Shown here: positions 1-11,016 of the stretch, one piece after another
Layout of the letters: every line of letters begins with the position of its first letter
Position numbering within the stretch: the stretch's first letter is position 1
From: Podospora pseudocomata
Lineage: Eukaryota > Ascomycota > Sordariomycetes > Sordariales > Podosporaceae
Length of the DNA stretch: 64,000 nt
Direction of reading: 5' to 3'
NCBI RefSeq assembly: GCF_035222375.1
Contig: NW_026946363.1
Span: 5,270,001-5,334,000 of the forward strand
The notes under the pieces: model-generated
Database searches by the model: none
What the model was told of the DNA's origin: nothing
Seen by the model: the letters and a program-made list of their open reading frames with translations, nothing else
Position numbers and translations under genes: made by a program

Positions 1-490
1 ACGAAAGGGGAGGTGCGCAAAAGACAACTGGTGTATTTGTTGTCCTTGCATCTCAGAGAGGTTTTGGATCTTATGCGCGGGAAGAGGAGGAGAGGTGGAA
101 ATTGCCCAGGCTATTATTATTATTGCAAATGGGTCAAGAGTATCTTGGTGGTAAAAACATTGATACCGAGAGGAGGATAAAGGGTCATGCAGAATGTGGA
201 ATAAAATAAGTGCGTTTAATTCCCCATAACTTTGAAGCGTGTGTGTATCTTCGCAACCTTTGCATGTCATTCCCCATTGTCACCTCTTCAACAAGACCAG
301 CACTGTGCGCCCATGTTTGCTTTACCCATTCATCGACAATCGTGCTCTCAATTGTGAAGTTACTATTGTCTTCCCCTCACTACAAAGCCAAATCCGAGAC
401 TTTCGATCGCATGAGGTTGAGTCATGTGTGGGGTCAAGAAAGACTTGCATATTAGCCGCTTATCCACCAACTTATTTCAACACATCAACA
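1..490. other. Left-edge non-coding sequence
   Basis: I see no convincing gene here. The short open frames have no family resemblance, and the sequence is of mixed composition with a small TTA/TTATTA tract near 110-125. It leads into the tRNA-Met gene. Confidence 0.5.
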
Positions 491-602
491 GGGAGCTTGG
501 CTCAGTTGGAAGAGCGCAGGTCTCATACGATTACAAGTATGATCTGGCTGTCTTAACACCAGAGTTATCCTGAGGTCGTGAGTTCGAGCCTCACAGTTCC
601 CA
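491..602 (+). tRNA. trnM-CAU: tRNA-Met (CAT anticodon), with intron
   Basis: The acceptor arms GGGAGCT (491-497) and AGTTCCC (595-601) pair with one G-T, followed by discriminator A602. The D-arm contains the usual CTCAGTTGGAAGAGC. The T-arm is GTGAG-TTCGAGC-CTCAC. The anticodon CAT is at 524-526 in the loop CTCATA. An intron of about 39 nt (roughly 528-566) follows the base 3' of the anticodon, the canonical nuclear site, after which the anticodon stem resumes with CCTG. The lower stem has one T-T mismatch by my folding. The acceptor arm starts G-C rather than A-U, so I read it as elongator tRNA-Met. Confidence 0.85.
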
Positions 603-784
603 TCTTCTTTTGCTTTTTGAGCCTGCTCCCCCACCGGCTTGGCCTTCTTTTTACTTAACACTATTTTATTCCATCGTAAGTCCTCATATTTTGTTTCAAC
701 TGTTACATAATGCTATGACTAAACTACGCTGGACTCTTCACCCATCCCCTATATCCCGACCTCTTCATATCCCAATCAAAACAA

Positions 785-3514
785 TCACCAATACACCACC
801 CCCTCCTCCTCCTCCTCCTCCTCCTCCTCCTCCTCTCTCCCATCTACACCCTCCTTCACCTCCAGCCGTCCGCCCTTCAACCTCCCCCTCTCCACAATCC
901 ACCGATCAATCCACCCCTTCATCCGTTTCCTGCTCTGTTCGCTCCCCACATTCACTGTCGGCACCACCCTCCCGATCCTCAAACCCATCACAAAAATCGC
1001 CAACTCCCTAAAGCTAGAATGCTCGCTATACGGCACCCCCAATAACACTCCCTCTTTGGTGCTTCCCCTCATGGGTATCAAATCCGCCTTGCGAAACCTA
1101 CTCCTCCACGCCTTTCCATACAAGAGCTGTTCCATCGGTACGCTACCCGGGGCCATATCCGCCTTGATGTTTAGGCTCTTCAAACTCGGGGGGCGGTAGT
1201 TCCACCCCGAGGGCTTGAACCCTACAATCCGGGAGAATCCAAACCGGCGATTTTCCTCGAGGTAAGAGATGAGATTCTCCTTGTTGAGGTCAGACAGCGA
1301 GGCGAGATGGACTTGCGCCTCTTGGGGGTTGGGAGTAAGGAGGGAGATGAGCTCTGGGTCGTCGAGTTGGTTCACGATTTTGAGTTTGTAAGGCGAGGCG
1401 TAGATTTTGGATTCGAGAGCGAGGGCGATGCCGACGCAGATGCGCTCTTTGCCTATGGAGTAGGTGCCGCAAAGGATGAGGAGGCGGTTTCTCTGGGAGG
1501 GTTGGGGGTTGCCTGAGAGGGCGGTGAATGCGTTCAGGGGGGCAGTGGGAGTAGGTGGTTTAGAAGGTGGTGGTGGGGGGTCATTTGTGGTGGTGGTGAA
1601 GAACTTGCTGACTGAGGTGGATGGAGTGCCGCCTTCTCGGCGACGGAGGAGGGAGTCCCATTCTTTGTCGTCGTTGGAGATGAGGGCTTGGTTGAGGAGG
1701 GACGACATCTCTGCGCAGGTGGCGATGACGTCTTTTTGCGGAGGGAAGGAGTATTTTGGGTTGAGATAGGTGGTGTCTAGATAACAGACGTCAATTTTCT
1801 GGTGCTTTGTCTTGCCTGTTACGGCGTCAATTGTCTCTGGGCGGAGGTGAGGGTGCTCAAGGTGAGCTTGACAGGCTCGGAAATCCCCACAGTGCAAGAT
1901 CCGATGTGTCTTGCCTCCTCCCATGGCCTTCTCAAACAAGAATAGAGAGCTACCGGGGCAATGGTTGGCGGGGATCATTGTTACTGTGACCCCCTTTGTG
2001 TGCGGGACTGGAACGGTTTTGTCAAACTCAAGCTCAACGACATATTTAGCCGCTGTCTTTAGCTGTGTCTTGACGAGTGACCCCGTTACTTTGCTGCAAT
2101 AAATCGGGCCGTGAGTCCAGTTCGCCGTGAGGCCAATGTAGTGATCACTGTGAAAGTGACTGAGAAAGTAGGCCTTGCAGCCCTCCACAGCACCATACCT
2201 GAAGGCATCAACACAAATCGAGAACCCAGGCATAATCTTGTAAAACGGACAAGTCCGCTTATACGCCGGCATTCCTCTCGAGGCGTTCTCTGCCGCAGCA
2301 GCCGCTGCCCAAGCGGTATCCTCAGCATGTCCAGACATGAGCTTAGCAAATGCTGAGCCCGAGCTGCCAGCTGAAGTCTTCTCACCGAAACTGATAGGAT
2401 TCGCCTGTCCTGGTCTAGGCACAGCCGCTTTCGCAAACCTCTTTCCCACCTCAGCACCATCGATCTCTTTATTCTCTTCGAGTGCCGCTGGTGGCTTGGG
2501 CTGCGGTAGCGGCGTCGGATTCCCATCCAGACAGGCATTGACATGCTCCGAAGCCACCTGCTCTGACGCACCCGCCAAACTGCCCCCGCATATTGGACAT
2601 GCTTCCATCATCTCTTCATCAGTACGTCTGTCCATACCAAACTCTTCATAACCCTCCAGCATGGCTTGCTCTTCCATGTCCCGCATAGCTTGGAGTTCTT
2701 CGCCGGTGATATCCTCGTCGAATTCCTCTTCGCCTAACTCATCGATTGGCTCCTCTTCTGCAGGTCCTTCATTCGATGTCAAATTCGCTCCGGAGGTCTC
2801 ATGTCGCAGCAGCGGCACCTTGCCCTTCACTTCTTGATCTTGATCTTCGTCATCCCTATCTGTTATCCTGGTCCCGTTGGTAAGTCTGTCGCCGGTAGTA
2901 GTCTCGCAAACATTTTCTGCGGGGTCTGCAGACGCAAGGGTAGGTCTCACCCTTGATGGAGTCGTCGAGTCGTCATCATTGCTCGTTTCGTTTTCATCCC
3001 CGTCCTCGTCAGAAGAGGAGTCGTCCAAAAATGGATTTGGAACCTTCTTCTTCGCAGGTGGCTTCCTCGGCTCGTTCTGCTCCTTTTTGACTGTCGTCGA
3101 CTCGGCATCCACTGAAACCGCCCTCGATTCCTCCCCACCCTCATGCAAACCGAAACTCAACCTCCTCTTCTTAACCGACCCCCCATTCTCATTATATCTC
3201 TCCCCTTCCCCCTCCTCCTCCACGGGCCTCTTGACGTAATCATCCGCCCCGTACATATCTTCCTCGTCCACTTCTCCCCCCTCCCCTACCTCCCCTTCCA
3301 CCCCCCCCATAAACAAGTCCTCATCCTCCGTCTTCTTAAAATAACTCAAAATGCTCGCATTCGGCTTCGTCTTCACCTTCGGCGCTTTCGTCACAGGCTG
3401 CACCTTCATCCGCGCCCCAGGCGGTTTATTCGGTGTGATCGTTTTTTGCTTCAATTTCGGCTTCGGTGTCGCCGCCGTCTTTGGCTTGGCTTTTGATATT
3501 CTTGCGGGAGCCAT
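785..3514 (-). CDS. PSO2: DNA interstrand cross-link repair nuclease, PSO2/SNM1 family
   Basis: This is a nuclear 5'-exonuclease of the metallo-beta-lactamase/beta-CASP class that acts in interstrand cross-link repair. The frame is open to 3628, but I place the start at the ATG at 3514 (MAPARISKAKPKT), because the upstream residues are promoter-like; this gives 909 residues and a single exon. In order it has: a basic N-terminus; a PIP-like NASILSYF about 50 residues in; a long acidic disordered stretch; a UBZ4-type zinc finger beginning CPICGG (near 2,600 nt); the metal-binding loop HFHSDH (near 2,145-2,165); a second metal-site region NHCPGSS; HCGDFR; and a DRMBL domain with GTYSIGKER. The C-terminal tail is a run of glutamates encoded by a CTC repeat. 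Family assignment is secure; the exact start is inferred. Confidence 0.93.
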   Translation of the reverse strand: MAPARISKAKPKTAATPKPKLKQKTITPNKPPGARMKVQPVTKAPKVKTKPNASILSYFKKTEDEDLFMGGVEGEVGEGGEVDEEDMYGADDYVKRPVEEEGEGERYNENGGSVKKRRLSFGLHEGGEESRAVSVDAESTTVKKEQNEPRKPPAKKKVPNPFLDDSSSDEDGDENETSNDDDSTTPSRVRPTLASADPAENVCETTTGDRLTNGTRITDRDDEDQDQEVKGKVPLLRHETSGANLTSNEGPAEEEPIDELGEEEFDEDITGEELQAMRDMEEQAMLEGYEEFGMDRRTDEEMMEACPICGGSLAGASEQVASEHVNACLDGNPTPLPQPKPPAALEENKEIDGAEVGKRFAKAAVPRPGQANPISFGEKTSAGSSGSAFAKLMSGHAEDTAWAAAAAAENASRGMPAYKRTCPFYKIMPGFSICVDAFRYGAVEGCKAYFLSHFHSDHYIGLTANWTHGPIYCSKVTGSLVKTQLKTAAKYVVELEFDKTVPVPHTKGVTVTMIPANHCPGSSLFLFEKAMGGGKTHRILHCGDFRACQAHLEHPHLRPETIDAVTGKTKHQKIDVCYLDTTYLNPKYSFPPQKDVIATCAEMSSLLNQALISNDDKEWDSLLRRREGGTPSTSVSKFFTTTTNDPPPPPSKPPTPTAPLNAFTALSGNPQPSQRNRLLILCGTYSIGKERICVGIALALESKIYASPYKLKIVNQLDDPELISLLTPNPQEAQVHLASLSDLNKENLISYLEENRRFGFSRIVGFKPSGWNYRPPSLKSLNIKADMAPGSVPMEQLLYGKAWRSRFRKADLIPMRGSTKEGVLLGVPYSEHSSFRELAIFVMGLRIGRVVPTVNVGSEQSRKRMKGWIDRWIVERGRLKGGRLEVKEGVDGREEEEEEEEEEEGVVYW
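801..834. repeat. CTC/CCT trinucleotide repeat inside PSO2
   Basis: About eleven CTC units encode a polyglutamate run just before the PSO2 stop codon. A slippage-prone microsatellite of this kind changes protein length without shifting the frame. Confidence 0.8.
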
Positions 3515-3628
3515 TTTGTCGACTGGGGCGTGGGGAGGGGGGAGAAGGCAAGTCGATCGGAGTTGGCAAAAGTGCAACACGTTGAGAACGCGACGAGTGT
3601 TGGAGGGGTGGCGTAAAATGTCCGCCAC

Positions 3629-4244
3629 CGGGAGGGGAGCAAAACGCTAGGTCTGCGCGGTGTCACGTGCCCTGCACTTAGAGAACGAGCCAAGGGGGTC
3701 AAGGCAAAGGAGACATGAGAACAAAGAGAATATTGATTTGTCCTGTGCTATTGGATACAGCTGGTTCAAGAGGCGGGAAGCTCAGCTAGTCGTCCGCCAG
3801 GGCCCAACTTTCCTCGTTCTAGACCCGAGGTGCCGAAGTAGTCTCATCCTATTCGCGTCAGAAATAGGGGCTTCTAGGTATGGCTCACAGGCCTCAAAAC
3901 ATTGTCGTAAGCCGATGAGAGGTGGCAGAGACTCTCAACAACTCCAACGGCACATCACTCTTTTGCATATTCACATTTGGGACCGACGTCCGGTGCGCAA
4001 TTACAGACATTTGGTAGAAAAGTTCATTGGTATTGCATTTGACGCTATGGTCCCGCTTTTTATCCCCTTTATTGAATGCTGATCCGGAAAAACGCTGGCT
4101 TTTCATAACCACAGAGGTATCCCGTATCCGCTTCCGTTTCAGTAATATTGCTCTTGAGCGGTATAATACCCGGTGTCATCACATAGTCCTCCTTCTTGTC
4201 CTCCTTCTCGCCACCGACGGTGCTCTACACTCCCTAGAGGTACT
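3629..4244. other. Intergenic region between PSO2 and the eIF3d gene
   Basis: This contains the PSO2 promoter side (TGTCACGTGCC near 3660 includes a CACGTG E-box) and the 3' side of the eIF3d gene. I see no gene in either strand. Confidence 0.5.
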
Positions 4245-6147
4245 CTACTCCTCCGCCTCCTGAACCGGCTCGGCGACCTCCTCCTCCTCGTCATCCAAGC
4301 TCCCAGCAGGGAGCTGGTAGAGTCGGAGGATGTTCTTGTTGGGGTCCTTGACCAAGATGTACTTACCCTCTGGCTGCTGAAGAACCATGTCGGCGATGGT
4401 ACGAACGATACCCCAGCCGTTGGACAGCTGGAGGTTCATCTGGTTGGCAAAGTCCTTAGGCTTCCAGCCAACAACGCCGAGAATGACGTGCTTGTCATTG
4501 GTCTTGGGGTTCGCGCGAGACACGAAACTGGTGAAAGCAGAGTTAGCCACCACATGTTCCAACAGATACACAGAACAGGACAAAAACATACCCAATCTTC
4601 ATGACATCAGCCTTGGCGAGAATAGACTGAACAGTCCATCTGGCGAGCTTGCAGCTGTTGTTCTTCATCTCAGTGGCGACTACAGCACCACGCTGAGACA
4701 CAAGCTTGGTCCTCCAGTCAAGGCCACCACCGCTGCCTTGAGCCTTGCTGTCAAACTCGTTGAGAGCGTGGACAGTGACGAACTGGTTTTCGTTGTTGAG
4801 AGCGCTCTTTTGCACCGCATCCAACTCGGTGCGGACGATTAGATAAGTGGGGCTCTCCTCGGTGGTGGAAAGATCGAACCGTCTGTACTTGTAGGCCTTG
4901 GACGCAGGGGGCACGGACTCCTCGGGGGAGTAGAAGGGGTTCTCGTGAGCCATGCTGACCTTGTGCTGCTCAAGCACAACCTGGTTGGCAAAGTTGTGGT
5001 TGATATAGGTAGCCTCCTCCGCGAGCGCGGTGGGCTGGTTGATAGAATCCTTGGATCCCTCGGAAGCCTCGAGCGGCGCATCGGCGGCGTTCTCGTTGAC
5101 GGTGACCATATCAAGAGCGGCGTTGTCGCGCTTGTCAAAGAAGACCTTGTTGCCCTGTCTGACAATGACGATATCCCAAGAGTAGACGGAACGGGGGGCG
5201 CACATCAGCATCGAGAGAATGCTATCAGTGGCGAAGATGGTGGCCTCCTCCTTGTCAGCGAGCTCCTGGATGATAGGATCCACAGAGGTCGTGACGTTGT
5301 AGGCAGCACGGTCAAGCGCAAGAAGCTTGCGCTCCGAGTTCTTGACTGGTGGCTTGTCGTAGGAGCGGTCGTAGGCATTTACGAAACCGTAGCTGTCGAT
5401 ATCCTCACCCTCGTCCGTCTCGAGGTTCAACTTGCTAAGACGGTTGTAGTCAATCTCCTCAAGCAAGGTCCAGTTGGGCTTGATGTTGATCGAAGCATCA
5501 CGGTTGCGAGCAGGCTTGTCGTAATCCTTCCAGCCAAAGCGACGACCGCCGCGAGCATTGCCGCCACCGCGGGCACCGCCCCGGCTGTCATAGCCTCCGC
5601 CATATTGCCCACCGCGACCGGCACGCTGGAACTGTTGACGACCACCGGCGGCTCTGGCATCTCCCCTTCCACCGCGCTGGCCACCGCGGCCACGGGTGAA
5701 AACGGCACCACGGCCGAAGCGGGTCTTGGTTGAGTCGCGAACGTTGGAGACAACGGAGAAGGAAGCCTCGTCCTCGGCGACAGGAGGAGTGAACAGAGAA
5801 GCGGAACCGGCACCATAGACTTGTTGGTCTGGAGAGAGCAGATGTTAGTACGCATAGCAGATACAAATCGCACGTATGCGAGCGATGACCCCTTGCGACA
5901 GGTCCATCCAGCACCCACCTCTAAAGTTCCTGTTGAATTGCTGTCTGCCACCACGGCCGTCTCTGCCATCCTTGTTGTCGGTCCAGTCAGCCATGCGACC
6001 GAGCTTGTCGCTCTTGGAGAATGGGGCGTAGGGAACGCCGTTGAGGGTGGTCTCGGTGGTAATCGGGGGGCCCCAAGTGCCCTCATGCTCGGGCAACGAG
6101 TTGATCAGGTCGACCAGGGCCGACTCGCCTGGTGGTGGGACAGCCAT
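4245..6147 (-). CDS. moe1: Translation initiation factor eIF3 subunit D
   Basis: eIF3d is a subunit of the eIF3 complex on the 40S ribosome and can contact the mRNA cap. I assemble three exons: 6147-5919, 5828-4592 and 4527-4245, giving 582 residues. Introns are 5918-5829 (GTGGGT...CAG, 90 nt) and 4591-4528 (GTATGT...CAG), and all junctions keep frame. The N-terminus [16 protein letters not shown] is followed by a basic RG/RGG-rich segment at about residues 115-165, then the conserved core with [25 protein letters not shown] and YKYRRFDL. The C-terminus is acidic ([16 protein letters not shown]). Length and order match fungal eIF3d. The start is the first ATG with a downstream match to the family N-terminus. 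Confidence 0.95.
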
Positions 6148-6779
6148 ATTGGGTTGTGTTGATGTGGGATAAGAGTTGGGCTGCTGGAGGTATGTTCCGG
6201 ATGATGTCCAATAAGTAGTGATCGTAGAGTGAGCCGAGATCCGGTGCTGTGGCGGTTGCGACGTGAATGCGGAGTTGCAGCAGTTTGACAGAGGGCTAAT
6301 TTTCAAAAAGTGAAATTCTCGTGGTGGGGTGTTGTGGGTGTGGGGCAACCGCTTGCGGTAGCACAGTGCGGAGGGGCAGGAAGGTCGGTGACAGAAAAGC
6401 AGGTACCACACACGTCTAGAACACGGTTTTCTAGAGGTCAAGTACATCCAGAAGCATCTTCTACACCCTCTGATGTCTCATAGCTTCTGTTGAAAGCTCA
6501 CAGATCTTATAATATGCCGTGAAAGGCCTATGGGCTGTCATCCGAGACGTCGTAGCGGTAAAGCAATCCTATTACTCTGTCCATAACAAGTCAGGAGACA
6601 ATACTAACCACTTCCACAAGGACAAACACTGGAACCATGTCCCCAAAACACTATTTATTTTTCTACGGACTCAAATACCTTCAAAAGTGACAAAAGGGAC
6701 ATTTAATACAGTGCGCCGTCCAAATTGCTCGATAACACCCGAGAAATAAACATCAAAGCTCTGTAGATCCCAACCAATG

Positions 6780-8261
6780 TCAATATCCCAGTACAAGCTC
6801 CGATTTCGTCGAGAAAACATTCTCCAACGCATCTCGAACCTCGAACTCCTCCATCACAGAACCAAACCTGCGTAAATGTCAGCAAACATACTCTAACAGC
6901 ACCGTAACTAGCCGAAGGCAAGCGACCAAGAAGTACTCGAGAATCAACATACCCATAACACCTAACCTTCCCAGCCAACTCATCAGCCAGCTTTCTAAAA
7001 TCTTCCATCCTCAACATATTAACACCCGGGTGCGTCACCACCATCCCCCACGCCATTACAGGTGTGATCTCCCCCTCAAGATTCAGTTTCTGGCTGAGGT
7101 CCATCAACGTTGCCAAGTCGGGCTTTGCCAAATCCCATGTACGCGGCTGCTCTCCAGTACGGCCATGATCGGTGACACCTTGATTGTGTGTCTTGGTTTC
7201 TCCACTGTAGTTGTGTCCAAACGGGACCTCAGGGGCCATCTGGGTAAACGACTCGGGTGGGCACGATGCCATGAGAGCATGTCCGCAGGGTTCGACTCCG
7301 CCCGATTCGACAGTTCGGTCAAGTAGCCATGGTAGGTGTTCCATGCAAGGTCTCTCGAGCCTATTTTCTTCTGCCGAGAAGGTGTGGCGGAGTGGTTAGC
7401 TTGACGTTCTTCTCCGCTACCATATCTTCACGCCGTCATCCTTGAGCCTCCGCCCTCCCACTGGTCGCAAAGCCATATGGCAAGGTAAGTGGGGGTAGCA
7501 CAAGGAACAGAAAAGCGATGTAAACAGGCAAGCACACATGGATACAACATGAAAGGGATATCCTACGTTAACACAAAATCGATCCCAAGTTGCTCGTAAT
7601 CGAGGTTCGGATTCGGATTCGGATTCGGTTTGTTCTCGAACCCTCCCATACCCCCATTGTTTGGTGACGGGCCGCTCTGGCGTCCCATTCCGCCGGTTGG
7701 GAGGGGCGACGCAGTGAAGTTGCTTGTATTGCTCGATATTGGCGCGTAGCTCCCGGTGATGCTGGCGGGACCGGACTCGTAGCCTAGACTTGGGTTGCTC
7801 AAAGAATCGTCCAACAAACTGGGACCACCCACAGCCACCCCTTGGCTTAGGAGCGCCTTGAGCTGGCAATTTTCCTCAGCCAGCTGGGCTTTATCCTGGG
7901 AGGCATGAGTGAATGCCTCTTTGAGCCGAAGGACTTCGTCTTCGAGGGCCTTGATATATCGTTCTTTGCGCTCTCGGTGTGTTCTATAATTTGACAGTGG
8001 TCAGAGACTGTGTTGCTAACCATGGATTCTAAGGTACACCTACCTTTGTGCTTGTCGGTTCAGCTCTTGTCTTCTGGTCAGCGCAGGCTTGCTGTCGGGC
8101 TTGGGTCCTCGACGCTTTGGAGGCTGCCCAGCCTTCGTTGTTGACTTCTTGTCGGTGATATTTTTCATAAATTCGAGGTTCAGTGAAGACAGCGGGCCTG
8201 TGTCCTGATCCGAGGGTCCCGCATCGAGATTGTAGTCGTCTGGCGACAACGATGAAGACAT
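6780..8261 (-). CDS. bZIP transcription factor (fungal, AP-1/Yap-like basic region)
   Basis: This is a nuclear DNA-binding regulator of 376 residues. Four exons fit: 8261-8044, 7983-7567, 7360-6953 and 6867-6780, with introns GTAGGT...TAG, GTAGGA...TAG (206 nt, branch-like GCTAAC near 7400) and GTATGT...CAG. The basic region straddles intron 1 and contains the signature N-x7-R (NRQAQRTHR), preceded by KRRGPKPDSKPALTRRQE. It is followed by a short zipper (LEDEVLRLKEAF ... LAEENCQLKALL). The C-terminal half has a conserved-looking segment, LGIDFVLTLERPCMEHL, and a second one, EITPVMAWGMVVTHPGV. A repeated CGGATT tract encodes NPNPNPN. The target genes cannot be read from the sequence. Confidence 0.9.
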
Positions 8262-9956
8262 GTTGTTACTGTCGTAACTATTGGTGTGGAAGACTGGGAA
8301 ATGCTATTCGTGGCCCTTCGGAACTGGTACTTTTTGGTGCGCCGGAAGCGCGCCGGGCAGTGGGAAGAATGACAATACACAGATATGCGATCTGGTCTAG
8401 ACGAAGATGTGGGGGGGCCCGAGGCAAGCTCATGCGCCGACTTGAACGCCGTCGAGTTTAGGAGGACGGGGTCTATCTGGGAAAACAAGACAGGCAGGTA
8501 TTTTGTGTTGGAAAAGCCTCGGGAAGTCATGCAGAGGAATCGACGCAACGGGAAATATGGTGGTAAACAATTCTGCGAACTTGTTTCCGTCGTCAACGAC
8601 GGTGGGGGGCGCCTGGTGATGATTGCTGCGCCTACTTCATGCCGGGTCCATTTGGAATGGCGAGCTGGCGTGCCTGAGCTTGGCAGTCAATTTGGGGGTG
8701 CAGTTTATCTGCTTCTAAGTAATCATGAAACTGGTGCCGAGGGAACGATGTTAGAGGCCAAAAAAATCAACCTGATTAGCCTCGATCAAGGCCTTCAGAA
8801 AGAATACATGTCTTGCGACACAGACAAGCCCTTGGTAAGTCTCCTCCTAGTAGATGATGAGACGATTGGATGGTTTTGGACAAGAGGCCGAAGCTGACTT
8901 CCAACGGAGCTGCGGGGAGGTATCACTGTCCAGTCTCCAAGCTGAAGAGGACCTGAGTTTGGCGGGGTTGAGATCCCACTGTGGGCAAGGCTGGCGGATT
9001 CCTCGCTGAGGCAGGGATTCCCAGGCCAAATGAATTGTGGAGTTTGGTTGTTTCTGTAGGCGAGACCGAGCTCGAATCCATACAGTTTTGAAGAAGGCAT
9101 CGTCTTTTTGTGTTCGAAAAGCAACATAATGTGAATCACAAGATTATTGTTCTGGAAGCCAGAGAGGCGACCCCCACGAAGCGCTAGAAAGCTTGGCGAT
9201 GAGGGTTGCGTATCTCCTTGGCATTGCGTCTTATCGCCGGAAGCATGCACAAGGAGAACACCAGTGTTTCGAAAGGGAAGGCAGTACGGTGAGTTTGGTA
9301 TTGATGTGTTGGTATATAATAGGTTTTCTACTCAAGGTTTGGAAGCAATTCTGCTGTAGAGAATGGAGCAGATGGCATGGGAGCCTTGAGCAGATCACAC
9401 GAGGTCAATCGTGGAGTCGGACAGGGGTTATGTCTGGTGTGCGCTCCCGCAACGATCAAACACCAAGCTTGTCACCTAACCCACGGCCAAGATATCGCCG
9501 TCTCAAAGCTAACGACCGGCCAGGGTATTCCTGAGTCTCGACGGACGTCATCTCATTCTGATTGATGAAGCGGCGGCCTTGTAGACTCCAGCTAGAGTCA
9601 TGACGGCTGCCTTTTGGTGCGCGTGCATGATGCGTCGTAAATAACCTAGTGGATCTACACTTCTTCATTGACGAACTTCATCATTTTACCTTGGATGCCC
9701 GGAAGGTCAACTACCTACCACTTGGGAGTTCCTGCCCTTGGAAAACACACGCAACTTAGCCGTGCCTTCCTGAGCTGTGCTCTTCCCGCCCATGGTCGAA
9801 CACTTCACCATGATGAAAACAAAGGTGCTTCGAGCATCGCCAAACCCTCTCCCTTCACCCAGCCAGCTGGTCTCAAGCCTGGTGACAGCCATCTTACCTT
9901 TACAATAACCTCGCATCATTCATTGTTAGCATCCATACAGACAACAACCCAACACC
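8262..9956. other. Intergenic region between bZIP and acyltransferase genes
   Basis: This 1.7-kb stretch is the upstream region of both flanking genes, which are divergent. Open frames on both strands are short, lack domain features and change frame freely, so I call no gene. A pyrimidine-rich leader with CAACCCAACACC precedes the acyltransferase ATG. Confidence 0.45.
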
Positions 9957-11016
9957 ATGACCTGCCTCACCAACCTCTTCCCCCATCCCCTCCGTGGCCT
10001 CCTCCTCGTCACCCCCTTCCTCCTCTCCACCGGCCTCGCCAACCTAACCCTGTTCCTGCTCCCCTTCGCCAAACTCCTCCTCCCCTCCTCTTTAATCCAC
10101 ACCCTCTGCTCCCTCATCGCCGGCACGCTAGTCTACCGCTTCATCCAGCACATCTTCACTGCGATCAACAGCGCCGAAATCACCTTTTCCGGCGACACCC
10201 CCTTGCCAAAAGAGTCCGCCATCGTCATATCAAACCACGTCGCCTGGTCAGACTTTTACCTTGTTCAAGCTGCTGCTGATAAAGCAAACATGGGAAGCCA
10301 CACGAGATATTTTGCAAAGGCGGGGTTGAAGTGGGTTCCGTTCTTGGGTTAGGGATTATGGGGGATGGGCATGCCTACTGTTACGAGGGAGTGGACGAGG
10401 GATAAGAGGGAGTTAGAGAGGGTTTTCAGGGGGGTGAAGGAAGAAGGGTGGAAGACTTGTGAGGTTTCTTTGGGGGGAAAGTTGATGATGATGAGGGGCT
10501 AATGATATGTTTGTAGGGCTGGTATCCTTTTCGGAAGGGTCACGGTTTACACCGGAGAAATACCTCCAGTCACGGCTCTGGTGCAGGCAGAATAGCAAAC
10601 CCCAACCAGAGTATCTGCTCTATCCGAGGACGAGGGGATTTATTGCTACGGTGCAGCATTTGAGGAAGGCGCCGCATGTCAAGGCGGTGTATGATTTGAC
10701 GTTGGCGTATCAGTGTGGGGAGGAGTTTCAAAAGGCGCCGACGATGTGGGAGACGATTGCAGTCCCGAAATTGAGTCTGACTAGGGAGCAAGGGGGGGTG
10801 GGGTATCGATTTCATGTACATGTGAGGAGGTTCCCCATTGAGGAGTTGCCGGGGGATGCGGCCGGGCTGGCGAAGTGGTTGGAGCAGAGGTGGGTGGAGA
10901 AGGGGAGGTGGCTTGAGGCGAGGAGGTTGAGGTGGGCGAGCGTGGATGTGCTGAGGAAGACTGACGGGATTTTTGGGGGGATGGGGAGGGTGGTGGATGC
11001 GGACTCTCGAACGTGA
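9957..11016 (+). pseudogene. PlsC-type lysophospholipid acyltransferase with an in-frame TAG
   Basis: This is a membrane acyltransferase of the 1-acylglycerol-phosphate/LCLAT1-like (yeast Cst26-like) group. Exon 1 is 9957-10458 and exon 2 is 10517-11016, with intron GTGAGG...TAG. N-terminal hydrophobic segments (residues about 12-65) are followed by the HX4D acceptor motif (H94, D99 in SNHVAWSDF), then KWVPFLG, MGMPTVTREW and the FSEGSRF block. One TAG at 10350-10352 interrupts the frame directly after KWVPFLG, where relatives normally carry Trp. Everything downstream stays in frame and keeps family motifs, so the change looks recent or could be an assembly error. TGG to TAG is a C-to-T change at a CpA on the other strand, the context favoured by RIP. 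Confidence 0.8.

Noticed and set aside
5427-6086. Minus-strand frames overlapping the eIF3d exons
   Set aside because: They are shadow frames of the GC-rich RGG region and of the spliced eIF3d coding sequence.
7383-7440. tRNA-like GGTGTGGCGGAGTGGTTAGC
   Set aside because: It resembles the start of a tRNA-Ser/Leu D-arm, but no matching acceptor, anticodon or T-arm follows, and the stretch is needed as intron 2 of the bZIP gene.
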